Below, piece after piece: positions 27,244 to 36,673 of a stretch of DNA of 64,000 nucleotides. The stretch spans positions 62,001 through 126,000 of the forward strand of contig NZ_PTJO01000005.1 of NCBI RefSeq assembly GCF_003716585.1, in the 5' to 3' direction. This stretch comes from Corynebacterium alimapuense. Lineage in GTDB: Bacteria; Actinomycetota; Actinomycetes; Mycobacteriales; Mycobacteriaceae. Position 1 is the first letter of the stretch; each line of letters opens with the position of its first letter. The notes under the pieces are model-generated. The model had not been told where the DNA came from. It saw only the letters and a program-made list of their open reading frames with translations, and searched no databases. A program made the translations under genes and the position numbers.

Positions 27244-28938
27244 ATGGTCGACATGCTCGTTTCATTTTGGCTCAATTGGCTCAACAGAACCTGGGATTGG
27301 TTCATCAGCACAGGATTAACCCTGGCGCTCCTACTAGTCCTCGCCCTTCTCATCCCTCGACTCGGACGGTTTGCCCAGCGGTGGATTAACCGTCGATTGC
27401 AAGATTCTCACGACCCCGAAGATGCAAAAACCAAGCTAGCTATGGTGGGCGTCGGCATATATATAGCTCAGTTGATCGGGTTTTTCATTCTCGCGATAGT
27501 CACGCTGTCGACGTTGGGAGTCTCCCTAGCCGGGGTTGCGATCCCAGCAACCGTTGCTTCTGCCGCCATCGGCTTGGGAGCACAGTCAATCATCGCCGAC
27601 TTCCTAGCTGGCTTCTTCATCCTCACCGAAAAGCAGTTCGGCGTTGGCGACTGGGTCCGCTTCGAAGGAAACGGTGTCGTCGTTGAAGGCACCGTCATCC
27701 AGGTGACCATGCGTGCTACCCGAATTCGCACGCTCGCCGAAGAAACGGTGATCATCCCCAACTCCACCGCCCGGGTGTGCATTAACTCATCGAATTTCTG
27801 GTCTCGAGCGGTAGTGGTCATCCCCGTTCCTCTGCTGGGTTCTCAAGACCCCTATGAGGCAATCGAGCGGTCCGAGGCAGCCACCCGCCGAGCTATTGAG
27901 CGTGATTATGTCGCAGCTGAAGTAATTGGCGAGCTTGACGTTCAACCAGCCGTCGGCATTAATCCTCCGTCGACTGTCGGCATGCCGTGGACCGTGGACA
28001 TGCGGTTTCTGATCCAGGTACAAGCAGGCTCTCAGTGGTTAGTAGAACGAGCTATTCGTACCGCCATTCTCGAGGAATTCTGGGACGAATATGGTTCCGC
28101 CACCACCGTCACAGGTGAAGTCAAAGACAGTGTTGATCTTGTAGATACGGCGGAGGCGATTGCCAAGATTGTCGATGACCCTCGCAACACTGCTAGACGT
28201 TCGACCCACCCGGATGCAACAGCTGCCACAACGGCTGCAGCATCCGCCGCATCCGCCGAGGCGAACTCAACCACCCAGTCTGCATCTACTGAGGATCGCA
28301 CCCGCGAAGACTCCTCCGATATGCATTTTGCAGTGCCAGCACAGTTTTCCGACGGAGCTGGACATGATCCAGCTGCTAATCGACGCCGCCTGCAAATCGA
28401 CGGCCCAGAGCCAACTGCGCCGAAGGCCCCAGACGCTGTAGATCCAGACGGAGATGAGATTACTGAAGAAGAAGAGCTGTTGGCATCTGGTCAGCTGTTT
28501 CGCTCTGATGAGGTAACCACCCGGTGGCAGCGAATGATCTCCGCCGGTGGCCGAATCCGACCTTCGACGATGTACTTATTCATCGTGCTTTTTGTCATCG
28601 TCTTTGCCAAGGGATTGACTGCCGAACCTGATACATCTTACGAAGGATGGGGTAGCCGTTCTTCATCAGATGATGTGGTCATCTCCGAAGAAGTGGAGCC
28701 AGAACCGACGGTGAATACGAACCCGTCTTCCCCAGCCACGCCTACCCAGGAACCGGTGCCAACAACGACAACAACTTCTCCCTCATTCTCGGAACAATCA
28801 CCGCGGAACGCGATCGAAGAAGGTACCGAAACCACCACCACTCAAACCGCACCGCAAACCACCCAGACCACCCCGACGCAGACCCCAGCCCAGGCAACTC
28901 AGGAGACTGTTGTTCCGACCTCGACACCCGGGCAATGA
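27244..28938 (+). CDS. mscCG: MscCG-type mechanosensitive channel (MscS family)
   Basis: A 564-residue MscS-family channel. TM1 is near residues 18-38 and a second helix near residues 70-95. The pore helix and MscS core begin GVAIPATVASAAIGLGAQS, then IIADFLAGFFILTEKQFGVG. The cytoplasmic beta/alpha domain runs to about residue 300. Unlike plain MscS it has a long acidic linker, a fourth helix STMYLFIVLFVIVFAKGL near residue 440 and a Thr/Pro/Gln-rich outer tail ending STPGQ. This is the layout of C. glutamicum MscCG (NCgl1221), the glutamate efflux channel, which lies at the same place next to ilvB. Glutamate export is inferred from that likeness. AGGGAG precedes the ATG. Confidence 0.92.
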   Translation: MVDMLVSFWLNWLNRTWDWFISTGLTLALLLVLALLIPRLGRFAQRWINRRLQDSHDPEDAKTKLAMVGVGIYIAQLIGFFILAIVTLSTLGVSLAGVAIPATVASAAIGLGAQSIIADFLAGFFILTEKQFGVGDWVRFEGNGVVVEGTVIQVTMRATRIRTLAEETVIIPNSTARVCINSSNFWSRAVVVIPVPLLGSQDPYEAIERSEAATRRAIERDYVAAEVIGELDVQPAVGINPPSTVGMPWTVDMRFLIQVQAGSQWLVERAIRTAILEEFWDEYGSATTVTGEVKDSVDLVDTAEAIAKIVDDPRNTARRSTHPDATAATTAAASAASAEANSTTQSASTEDRTREDSSDMHFAVPAQFSDGAGHDPAANRRRLQIDGPEPTAPKAPDAVDPDGDEITEEEELLASGQLFRSDEVTTRWQRMISAGGRIRPSTMYLFIVLFVIVFAKGLTAEPDTSYEGWGSRSSSDDVVISEEVEPEPTVNTNPSSPATPTQEPVPTTTTTSPSFSEQSPRNAIEEGTETTTTQTAPQTTQTTPTQTPAQATQETVVPTSTPGQ

Positions 28939-28961
28939 GATCGTGCCAATGCTGAACTAGC

Positions 28962-29504
28962 ATGGTCAGCATGAGTTCTGAAGCTGCGGACGCAGAATCC
29001 GTGCAGTTCCGTCCGGACCGCGCCAATATCCTTGCTGCTTTGCTGATGATTGCCATCGCACTGCTGGTAGTTGGCGCGGCACCGGTATACCTGTTTTGGG
29101 TACTGGCGATTCCAGTGCTGTTTATCTACTGGATCCTCCGGTCCTCCACCACCGTCGATGAGCAGGGGGTGAGCATCAAGTACGCCTTCCGAGGTGGCAA
29201 AACCGTCGAATGGGAAGATCTCTCTGGTGTGGGTTTTAAGGGCTCCCGCGCACTTTTGACCACCACGGAGGGCAAGGAATATCCCATGCCCGGGGTGACT
29301 TTCAATTCTCTGCCGAAACTGTCGGAAGCTTCCTCTGGCCGGATCCCTGATGCCTTAACCGCTGGCCGGATTGCCGCGGACGAGAAGGTCGTGGTGATCA
29401 ACCGGGATGGTGAGCAGATTCTGCTAACCAAGGAAGAGTACGCTGCACGTCAAACCGATAAAGCTGCCGAAGCCGACAGCGAAAACCCGAGGAGTAATCA
29501 GTGA
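28962..29504 (+). CDS. PH-domain-like membrane protein
   Basis: A 180-residue protein with a hydrophobic N-terminal pair of helices ([18 protein letters not shown] and [16 protein letters not shown], about residues 24-63), followed by a small bacterial PH-like domain ([20 protein letters not shown] to about residue 155) and a charged tail. The same small gene sits between the MscCG-type channel and ilvD in C. glutamicum. Its function is not established. Its stop overlaps the GTG start of ilvD by 4 bp, so it is coupled to ilvD. MVSM at the start leaves a choice of start; the second Met is also possible. Confidence 0.8.
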   Translation: MVSMSSEAADAESVQFRPDRANILAALLMIAIALLVVGAAPVYLFWVLAIPVLFIYWILRSSTTVDEQGVSIKYAFRGGKTVEWEDLSGVGFKGSRALLTTTEGKEYPMPGVTFNSLPKLSEASSGRIPDALTAGRIAADEKVVVINRDGEQILLTKEEYAARQTDKAAEADSENPRSNQ

Positions 29505-31342
29505 TCCCGCTACGTTCCCGAGTCACCACCGTCGGTCGCAATGCCTCCGGAGCTCGTGCTCTGTGGCGAGCGACCGGAACGAAGGAGCACGAGTTTGGCA
29601 AACCAATCGTGGCGATCGTTAACTCCTACACTCAGTTCGTCCCCGGCCACGTCCACTTGAAAAACGTCGGCGACATCGTCGCTGAGGCGGTCCGGGCAGC
29701 CGGCGGTGTGCCCAAGGAGTTCAACACCATTGCCGTCGATGATGGCATCGCCATGGGGCATAGCGGCATGCTTTACTCGCTGCCTTCCCGTGAAATCATC
29801 GCCGACTCGGTCGAATACATGGTCAACGCCCATACCGCCGATGCCATGGTCTGCATCTCCAACTGCGACAAGATCACCCCAGGCATGCTTAACGCCGCCT
29901 TGCGCCTAAATATCCCGACCGTATTCGTCTCCGGTGGACCAATGGAGGCTGGCAAGGCCGTCGTGGTCGAGGGCGTCGCCCACGCCCCCACTGACTTGAT
30001 CACCGCTATCTCGGCTTCCGCTGACGAGGCAGTCTCCGATGAGGGACTTGCTGAACTTGAAGCAGCCGCCTGCCCGACCTGCGGATCTTGCTCCGGCATG
30101 TTCACCGCTAACTCAATGAACTGCCTTACTGAGGCGCTCGGTCTCTCGCTGCCGGGCAATGGCACCACCTTGGCTACCCACTCCGCCCGCCGCGAGCTTT
30201 TCACCAAGGCTGGCGAGATGATCGTGGATATGTGCCAGCGCTACTACGGCGAGGAAGACGAGTCTGTTCTTCCCCGCAGCGTGGCTACCAAGCATGCCTT
30301 CCACAACGCTATGGCTCTGGATATGGCGATGGGTGGTTCTACCAACACGATTCTGCATACCCTCGCCGCCGCTCAAGAGGGTGAAGTTGATTTCACCCTC
30401 CACGACATCGACGAGATCTCGCACAAGGTCCCCTGCCTATCCAAGGTTGCCCCAAACGGCATTTACCACATTGAAGATGTCCACCGTGCTGGTGGCATCC
30501 CCGCCATCCTCGGTGAGCTGCGCCGTGGCGGCTTGATCAATGAAGACGTCCACACCGTGGCTTATGACACCGTTGACGGCTGGCTCAACGACTGGGATGT
30601 CCGTGGCGGAAAGGCCATCGACCAAGCTACTGAGCTCTTCCATGCTGCTCCCGGTGGCAAGCGCACTACCGAGCCATTCTCGCAGTCCAACCGGTGGGGC
30701 AGCTTGGATCTGGATGCCCAGGACGGTTGTATCCATGATGTGCTCCACGCTCACAGCGCCGATGGTGGCCTCGTAGTCTTGCGCGGCAACCTCTCCCCCG
30801 ATGGCGCGGTGCTCAAATCCGCTGGCGTCGAAGAAGAATTATGGACCTTCACTGGCCCCGCCCGAGTGGTCGATAGCCAAGAAGAGGCTGTCTCGGTCAT
30901 CCTCAAGCGCGAGGTCCAGCCAGGCGAAGTCGTCGTTATTCGCTACGAAGGTCCCGCAGGTGGCCCGGGTATGCAGGAAATGCTGCACCCGACGTCCTTC
31001 CTCAAGGGTGCGGGCTTGGGTAAAAAGTGTGCACTGATCACCGATGGTCGCTTCTCCGGAGGAACCTCAGGTCTCTCAATCGGGCATATCTCCCCTGAGG
31101 CTGCCCATGGTGGTCTCATTGCTCTCATCCAAAATGGTGATCCGATCACCATCGATGTCCATACTCGCCGCTTGAGCCTAGATCTCGCTGATGAGGAGAT
31201 CGAAGCTCGCCGCGTGGAAATGGAGTCCCGAGAAAAGCCGTGGACCCCGTTGACCCGTCAGCGCGTTGTCTCCAAGGCACTGCGCGCCTACGCCAGCATG
31301 GCTACCTCCGCAGATAAGGGAGCCGTCCGACAGGTCGACTAG
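29501..31342 (+). CDS. ilvD: Dihydroxy-acid dehydratase
   Basis: Third step of valine and isoleucine synthesis, an Fe-S and Mg dependent dehydratase. The 613 residues include [20 protein letters not shown] and [20 protein letters not shown], whose Cys residues bind the cluster, and [23 protein letters not shown] near residue 510. It starts at GTG 29501 ([14 protein letters not shown]), overlapping the upstream gene by 4 bp. It lies on the strand opposite to ilvBNC, across the shared control region. Confidence 0.97.
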   Translation: MIPLRSRVTTVGRNASGARALWRATGTKEHEFGKPIVAIVNSYTQFVPGHVHLKNVGDIVAEAVRAAGGVPKEFNTIAVDDGIAMGHSGMLYSLPSREIIADSVEYMVNAHTADAMVCISNCDKITPGMLNAALRLNIPTVFVSGGPMEAGKAVVVEGVAHAPTDLITAISASADEAVSDEGLAELEAAACPTCGSCSGMFTANSMNCLTEALGLSLPGNGTTLATHSARRELFTKAGEMIVDMCQRYYGEEDESVLPRSVATKHAFHNAMALDMAMGGSTNTILHTLAAAQEGEVDFTLHDIDEISHKVPCLSKVAPNGIYHIEDVHRAGGIPAILGELRRGGLINEDVHTVAYDTVDGWLNDWDVRGGKAIDQATELFHAAPGGKRTTEPFSQSNRWGSLDLDAQDGCIHDVLHAHSADGGLVVLRGNLSPDGAVLKSAGVEEELWTFTGPARVVDSQEEAVSVILKREVQPGEVVVIRYEGPAGGPGMQEMLHPTSFLKGAGLGKKCALITDGRFSGGTSGLSIGHISPEAAHGGLIALIQNGDPITIDVHTRRLSLDLADEEIEARRVEMESREKPWTPLTRQRVVSKALRAYASMATSADKGAVRQVD

Positions 31343-31352
31343 GGTGGTCGAA

Positions 31353-32681
31353 GTGACTTCGACCCTCGATAGCAACCAGGTAAAGCCCGCGATCTTGCCT
31401 CATAGCCTCATCTTAAAAGTGATGACGTTTTTGGGCTTGGCCGCGGGCTTCGGCGTTACCAGCCGACAGGTACTACTCACCGATTTTCCGGTGGATATGA
31501 TCATCTACCGCGAGGGCGTTCGGGCTTTCCTCGACGGCGGGGAAATGTATTCCGTACCCATGATGGCGGGAAATTTGGCGCTGCCGTTTATCTATCCGCC
31601 GTTTGGAGCCATGGCGCTGGTTCCATTGACCATCGGTGATCTCTTCAATCACAACATGGCCGGCAATATCCTGATCGTTTTATCTTCGGCCTTGATTCTG
31701 CTGTGTCTTTATCTCGTTGCACGCACGATTGCTTCACAGTGGCTCGATCGCCCGAGCTTGCTGGCGGTAACGGCAGTGGTCTGGCCGGCAGCGCTGCTGA
31801 TCGAACCGGTATGGCTCAATGCTGGTTTCGCACAGGTCAACGTGGTGATCATGGCCTTGGTAATCCTAGATCTCATCCCCCGTCGACGCTTTTTGCCACA
31901 GGGCACTCTCATCGGTATAGCTGCAGCGATCAAGATTTCTCCGCTGGCGATGCTGCTATTTTTTCTTCTTCGCCGAGATTTCAGAGCGATCGCCGTGGCT
32001 GTGGTCGCAGCGCTTTCGGCTACTGCGGTAGCCGCGGCTTTGAGGTGGGATGCCACCGTCGAGTATTTTTCGACAGTGTTGCTGGGCATGGGCACCGATT
32101 CGGAGTTCGGCGTCGATTCGACTTATCAATCCAATAGCTCACTCAAGGGCATGATCATGCGCTGGTACACCAGCTCCGAATCCCTTGAGGCTCATTCAAC
32201 CCAAGCCAACATCATCTGGTTAATTTTGGTGGTGGTCACCATCGGTCTTGGCTCTTGGCTAATGATCTCATTGATGCGACGAGAGATGCTTGTCGACGCC
32301 GTCTTGGTCAACGCAGTGATCATGTTGCTGATCTCCCCCATCTCCTGGTCCCATCACTGGGTGTGGCTGACCATATTGCTGCCCGTGGTGGCATGGCGCT
32401 GCTTGACAGTGCTGGGGGCTCCCAAGGCTTTATCTGCTATCACGCTGGTATTCAGTGCGCTGGTCTTGAGCAATCCTGCCAAGTGGTGGTTCGGAGATGC
32501 CATCGACGTCCATGCGCTGGGGTTCTGGGAGAAGCTCTTGGTCTCCGACTTCGTGTGGCTATCGATCCTGCTGCTGATGGCTTGGGCAATAGCACTTCGG
32601 ACAGTCCCACGGGTTGATCCTGCACCTTCCCAGGCAGCAAAAAACCCGGCTCCCCTAGAACAGGAGCCGGGTCGGAGTTAA
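31353..32681 (+). CDS. GT87-family alpha-1,2-mannosyltransferase-like membrane protein
   Basis: An integral membrane protein with about ten hydrophobic helices. The sequence SHHWVWLTILLPVVAW near the end, VDMIIYREG near the front and IYPPFGAM are typical of the GT-C glycosyltransferases of family GT87 (DUF2029) that add mannose from polyprenyl phosphate to lipomannan and lipoarabinomannan in this order. The frame is open back into ilvD, but a start after the ilvD stop is more likely. I choose GTG 31353 (442 residues), with AGGGTGG before it; GTG 31344 is an alternative. The exact acceptor cannot be read from the sequence. Confidence 0.82.
   Translation: MTSTLDSNQVKPAILPHSLILKVMTFLGLAAGFGVTSRQVLLTDFPVDMIIYREGVRAFLDGGEMYSVPMMAGNLALPFIYPPFGAMALVPLTIGDLFNHNMAGNILIVLSSALILLCLYLVARTIASQWLDRPSLLAVTAVVWPAALLIEPVWLNAGFAQVNVVIMALVILDLIPRRRFLPQGTLIGIAAAIKISPLAMLLFFLLRRDFRAIAVAVVAALSATAVAAALRWDATVEYFSTVLLGMGTDSEFGVDSTYQSNSSLKGMIMRWYTSSESLEAHSTQANIIWLILVVVTIGLGSWLMISLMRREMLVDAVLVNAVIMLLISPISWSHHWVWLTILLPVVAWRCLTVLGAPKALSAITLVFSALVLSNPAKWWFGDAIDVHALGFWEKLLVSDFVWLSILLLMAWAIALRTVPRVDPAPSQAAKNPAPLEQEPGRS
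32639..32672 (-). terminator. DoxX-gene terminator inside the end of the GT87 gene
   Basis: Stem acccggctcc / ggagccgggt with a 9-nt loop and six A on the plus strand, that is T6 on the minus strand. It ends the leftward DoxX transcript 20 bp past its stop, while the bases also encode the last residues of the rightward glycosyltransferase. Confidence 0.8.
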
Positions 32682-32692
32682 TCCGTGGTGGA

Positions 32693-33565
32693 TTAGTTGA
32701 GCGGGTTGATGCCCGCGCCAAACCACCAGAGTGCTACGCCGCCGGAAATCGCCAGCACCACAAAGATCCAAGAGCTAAACAGCGGACGACGTGCCCAGCT
32801 GCGCCCGTAGTCGAAGGAATACAGGCCTGGGCCGGTGAACTGCAGCGCCACGGAAACTCCCAGGAGCACCAGCGATAGCCAGACGCCCTCTGACCAAGCG
32901 AAGATGTTTAGTCCAGCGCCGCTACCTGCCAGGGCATCCAATGCGGTGAAGGAAGTAGCGACGGTGGCGATCATCGCAAAGAGCGGGGTAATTAGTCCCA
33001 GGACCAAGAAGACGCCCGCAGCAAGCTGCATCGCGGGTACCGCGATCGCAAGAGCGCTCGGCGCAAGGTAGTTGGCGTAATCGGCTTCAAGACCGGAGAT
33101 TCCTTCACTGCCGCCGAGCTGGAAGAAAGTACCCACCGATTCTAGGATCAACCAGACTCCCAGTAACAGGCGGATGATTAAGAGGCCTAGGTCAATGGTG
33201 CCACGACGATGATCGAACACCTTAGGTTCCGCTAGATCAGCAGCTGGGTCGGTGTTATCAAAGGCCGGGGCTGCGACCGGAGCGGCAGTAGGTGCCGGGC
33301 CGGGAGTGGAACCATAGCCAAAGGCCACCGTCTCGTGGCTGCCAGTGGGCGCGAAATCCTGGTCACTATAAGGGGCTGGCTTCGGCTCTGCCGGAATCTC
33401 CTGCGGAGCTGCGCGACCAGTGCGTTGGTAGGCCCCACTCGCCCCTTGTGGGAACTGAGTAGTGGAGTCTTGGGCAGGGTCTTTCCGGTAGGCAGGCACG
33501 TCGAGACCATCATCGGTCGAGGCTGCTCGATCTGGGAGGTCCGAGTTTTGATTGTTGTCACTCAT
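32693..33565 (-). CDS. DoxX-family membrane protein with long disordered N-terminus
   Basis: A 290-residue protein. About the first 130 residues are polar, rich in Pro, Ala, Asp and Gln, and probably disordered and cytoplasmic. The C-terminal part contains four hydrophobic helices starting with LGLLIIRLLLGVWLILESVG, with ALAIAVPAMQLAAGVFLVLG and a last helix SSWIFVVLAISGGVALWWFG. This matches the DoxX family, small membrane proteins linked in other actinobacteria to oxidative stress defence. The role here is unknown. It converges on the GT87 gene. Confidence 0.8.
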   Translation of the reverse strand: MSDNNQNSDLPDRAASTDDGLDVPAYRKDPAQDSTTQFPQGASGAYQRTGRAAPQEIPAEPKPAPYSDQDFAPTGSHETVAFGYGSTPGPAPTAAPVAAPAFDNTDPAADLAEPKVFDHRRGTIDLGLLIIRLLLGVWLILESVGTFFQLGGSEGISGLEADYANYLAPSALAIAVPAMQLAAGVFLVLGLITPLFAMIATVATSFTALDALAGSGAGLNIFAWSEGVWLSLVLLGVSVALQFTGPGLYSFDYGRSWARRPLFSSWIFVVLAISGGVALWWFGAGINPLN

Positions 33566-33876
33566 GCTTGCCAGATTAGGCCACAGGGAAGGTCCCGCGC
33601 CGACCCACTTCGGCGAGCCGTCCAGAAAAGCCTAAGGTGCTTCTGATAAGACCGCTGCTGAGACTTTGTGAACCTTGGATATTTCGGCTGCACGTAGCCA
33701 GCAGGGGGCACAATCTCCGGTAGTCAATGAGATATCTTCCACCGAAGTCTCAGAGGATACGAGGCTGGCTAGGTTCTTTGCTACGGTCCCTTTCTCCTGC
33801 TATTTCTAGCTGGCTAGCTGCGCTCATTGTCCATAATCATTGCCCTATCCCCTGCAATGACGTTAGTATTGTTGAT
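33566..33876. other. Non-coding gap between DoxX and the GST-like gene
   Basis: About 310 bp between divergent genes. An open frame in phase with the downstream gene runs through part of it, but its translation has no family likeness, so I treat it as promoter DNA. No clear operator or hairpin is seen. Confidence 0.45.
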
Positions 33877-34971
33877 ATGACAACAGACAATCCTCAGGCC
33901 CCGGCTGGAACCTATGCCTCCACTACCGGTGCTTTCGTCCGAGACACCAATTACATCGCCGATCGCATCACTGCTGCTGCCCCCGCAGGGGCAGCAACCA
34001 GTCAGGATGATGGCACCTTTCACTGGCCAGTGGAAGCCAATCGCTACCGATTAGTCGCCGCGCGTGCATGCCCTTGGGCACATCGTGCAGTCATCGTGCG
34101 CAGGCTCATGGGACTGGAGTCAGTCATCTCGTTAGCTCTAGCCGGTCCCACCCATGATCAGCGTTCGTGGACTTTCGATCTTGATCCCGACGCGGTGGAC
34201 CCAGTGTTGGGAATCACCCGCTTGCAGGAGGCCTACTTCAATCGCTTCCCCGACTACCCACGAGGCATTACCGTGCCTGCGCTGGTCGAAGAATCCAGCC
34301 GCAAGGTCGTCAGCAATGACTTTCCCAGCCTCGTGCGCGATCTGATCACGCAATGGGGAAAGTTCCAGCGCCCCGGAGCCCCGGATCTTTGGCCCAGCGA
34401 GCATGTCGAAGAAATGGAACGGCTGAATAAGTGGATCTTCACCGAGATTAACAACGGGGTCTACCGGTGCGGATTTGCCGGCAGCCAGGATGCTTATGAC
34501 GATGGCTACGATCGGCTCTGGAGTGCTCTCGACCAGATCGAGGAGCGGCTCTCTACCCGTCGCTATTTAGTGGGCGATCACATTACCGAAACGGATATTC
34601 GGCTCTTTGTCACGCTTATCCGCTTTGATGCCGTCTATTACAGCCATTTCAAAACAGCTCGCAATAAGATCACCGAGATGCCCAACCTCTGGGGCTATCT
34701 GCGGGAGCTGTTCCAGCTTCCAGGATTTGGCGATACTACTGATTTCACTGAAATCAAGCAGCACTATTTCTTGGTCCACCGAGATATCAACCCCACGGGA
34801 ATTATCCCTGGCGGCCCAGATCTATCCGGCCTAGCTACTGCGCATGGCCGCGAGATTTTCGGTGGTAGCCCCTTCGCCCCAGGAACGACCCTCCCAGGCG
34901 CCATGCCGCCCGGCGAGGAGCTTAAAAACCCTGAGCCATTCCAGAATCAGGCACCACACCTGCAGCCTTAG
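33877..34971 (+). CDS. Glutathione S-transferase-like reductase (glutathionyl-hydroquinone reductase/Ecm4 family)
   Basis: A 364-residue Xi-class GST relative. The thioredoxin-like domain carries the active-site motif RACPWAHRAVIVRRLMGL with a Cys. Further family segments are GITVPALVEES, VVSNDFPSLVRDL, the helical half with INNGVYRCGFAGSQDAYD and LVGDHITETDIRLFVTLIRFDAVYYSHFK. In actinobacteria, which lack glutathione, such enzymes are expected to use mycothiol. I start at ATG 33877 (MTTDNPQAPAG), since the 50 codons in front show no family likeness. The 3' end overlaps the lysG coding region by 50 bp, tail to tail. Confidence 0.86.
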   Translation: MTTDNPQAPAGTYASTTGAFVRDTNYIADRITAAAPAGAATSQDDGTFHWPVEANRYRLVAARACPWAHRAVIVRRLMGLESVISLALAGPTHDQRSWTFDLDPDAVDPVLGITRLQEAYFNRFPDYPRGITVPALVEESSRKVVSNDFPSLVRDLITQWGKFQRPGAPDLWPSEHVEEMERLNKWIFTEINNGVYRCGFAGSQDAYDDGYDRLWSALDQIEERLSTRRYLVGDHITETDIRLFVTLIRFDAVYYSHFKTARNKITEMPNLWGYLRELFQLPGFGDTTDFTEIKQHYFLVHRDINPTGIIPGGPDLSGLATAHGREIFGGSPFAPGTTLPGAMPPGEELKNPEPFQNQAPHLQP

Positions 34972-35815
34972 TGACTGCTTGGCTCAGCTTTTCTAGCAGT
35001 TCTGATTCCAGGCGCCAGCACTGCCAGTAGAGGGCGACTTCGGCCACGGTATCGTCCAACGCCACCAGCTCACCAGATTCGAGCAGCGGGCTGGCTTGGA
35101 GTTCAGGCACTAGCGCCCAGCCCAGGCCGGCTCGTGCCGCCTCGAGGAATCCTTCCGATGAGGGGATCTGGGAGATGACTCGGCGGCGACGCACGGCGGC
35201 GTCGAGACGCCCCTGCAAATCGACATCCTGCAAGGTGTCATTGGGGCCGAACCGCAGCGCTGGCAGGTGCGCCCAATCTATCTCGCCGTCGAAGGTATAG
35301 GCCTCACGCAGTTGTGGGGTGGCCACGGCCCGGTAATACATGCTCCCCAATGCCGTGGCCTGGCAGCCAGAAACTGGGGTGGCTTCCCTGGTGATCGCGC
35401 CCAGCACGTCACCTCGGCGCAGAAGCGCGAGCGTATGAGATTCATCCTCGATGCGCAGCCGCAGAGTTGCATTGCCAAAAGCTGCGACATCTGCCAGCAC
35501 TGGGCGAAACCAGGTAGCTAGTGAATCGGCGTTGACCGCCACCGACAGCGGCACCCGTTCCAACCGACCACTGAGCTGAGCATTGGTCTCATCTTGAAGT
35601 AGCGCCATCCGCCGAGCGGCTTGCACCAGTATCTCCCCGGCCTCGGTGGCGGTAGTTCTGCCAGTGCGGCGCACCAGGACTCGGCCGACGTGTCTTTCTA
35701 GGGCTTTGATCCGCTGACTGACCGCTGAGGGCGAGACGCCCAAGGTTGCGGCCGCGTATTCAAAGCTGCCTTCATCGACAATAGCTAGCAAGGTCTGCAG
35801 GTGAACTGGGTTCAT
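34922..35815 (-). CDS. lysG: LysR-type regulator of lysine export, LysG/ArgP
   Basis: A 297-residue LysR-family regulator. The winged helix is at residues 1-60 (SFEYAAATLGVSPSAVSQRI followed by KALERH), and an effector-binding domain follows. It diverges from lysE across 70 bp. LysG is known to activate lysE when lysine, arginine or histidine accumulate, and the arrangement here is the same. The binding site should lie within 35816-35885. The last 50 bp overlap the opposite GST-like gene. Confidence 0.93.
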   Translation of the reverse strand: MNPVHLQTLLAIVDEGSFEYAAATLGVSPSAVSQRIKALERHVGRVLVRRTGRTTATEAGEILVQAARRMALLQDETNAQLSGRLERVPLSVAVNADSLATWFRPVLADVAAFGNATLRLRIEDESHTLALLRRGDVLGAITREATPVSGCQATALGSMYYRAVATPQLREAYTFDGEIDWAHLPALRFGPNDTLQDVDLQGRLDAAVRRRRVISQIPSSEGFLEAARAGLGWALVPELQASPLLESGELVALDDTVAEVALYWQCWRLESELLEKLSQAVTKAAGVVPDSGMAQGF

Positions 35816-35885
35816 GAAGCAATTCTAACCTAAGGTGAAAATCTATCATTGGCCTTCATCGGCAATCTAGTCCACACTGTCAAAC

Positions 35886-36566
35886 ATGTCGATCGTGCTT
35901 GCCGGGCTCTTGCTCGGATTCTCCCTCATCGTCGCCATCGGACCGCAGAATATCCTGCTTATCCGACAGGGCGCTCGCCGCGAAGGCGTGACCGCAGTCA
36001 TCATCGTGTGTCTGATTTCCGATGTTCTTTTGCTCTCGCTGGGCACCTTGGGCGTCGGAGTCCTCGTAGCCAAAGCGCCCCTAGTTTTGGTCGTACTCAA
36101 ATGGGCCGGAGTGGCCTATTTGGCATGGTTTTCGCTCGCCGCGCTGAAAGATGCCGCCCGAGCTCACCAGCGTGAGGGCTCGACCGCAATCGAGAGCAGC
36201 GAACCTCAAAGCGCCGATCTGGGAACAGGCAGCACCGCAATTGCTACCCGCCAGGACACTAAAGTGGTTCCGCAGCGATCATGGGTCCGGCCTATGTGGC
36301 AGGCCATCGCACTCACCTGGCTTAATCCTGCGGCCTATCTAGATTCCCTAGTGATGATCGGCGGGATCGCCTCCCAATACGGCGAACAAGGACGCTGGCT
36401 GTTTACTGGTGGCGCACTATTAGCTAGCTTCATCTGGTTCCCTGTCGTCGGCTACGGCGCAGGGCTCCTATCTGGCCCATTGTCCAACCCGAAGGTCTGG
36501 CGGGTCCTTAACGTGATCATCGCGATCATCTTGGCGGGCCTCGCACTCAAACTCGCTTTGATGTAG
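35886..36566 (+). CDS. lysE: L-lysine/L-arginine exporter
   Basis: A 226-residue LysE-family membrane exporter with six hydrophobic segments. It begins with MSIVLAGLLLGFSLIVAIGP followed by QNILLIRQG, the family signature. LTWLNPAAYLDSLVMIGGIA is the second conserved half. It exports lysine and arginine when they build up, for instance on peptide-rich media. It is divergent from its likely activator lysG. Confidence 0.95.
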   Translation: MSIVLAGLLLGFSLIVAIGPQNILLIRQGARREGVTAVIIVCLISDVLLLSLGTLGVGVLVAKAPLVLVVLKWAGVAYLAWFSLAALKDAARAHQREGSTAIESSEPQSADLGTGSTAIATRQDTKVVPQRSWVRPMWQAIALTWLNPAAYLDSLVMIGGIASQYGEQGRWLFTGGALLASFIWFPVVGYGAGLLSGPLSNPKVWRVLNVIIAIILAGLALKLALM

Positions 36567-36580
36567 CCAAAAAAGTGCGC

Positions 36581-36616
36581 ACAAAAAAAGGATGAGGAAC
36601 AGCATTCCTCATCCTT
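36581..36616 (-). terminator. Terminator between lysE and the aldo-keto reductase gene
   Basis: A perfect 12-bp stem, aaggatgaggaa / ttcctcatcctt, with a 5-nt loop. A run of seven A just before it gives a T tract on the minus strand, so it best serves the leftward aldo-keto reductase gene. Confidence 0.8.
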
Positions 36617-36673
36617 GAATCTGGTGACCAGCACGCCCGCGGCGCGTCGATAAGCAGTAGTTAGAACCTAGTC

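Noticed and set aside
31266-31352. The longer GT87 frame reaching into ilvD
   Set aside because: An 87-bp overlap with ilvD would be unusual, and the extra residues look like out-of-frame ilvD.
33727-33876. The 50-codon N-terminal extension of the GST-like protein
   Set aside because: The extra residues lack family likeness and the downstream ATG fits homologues better.
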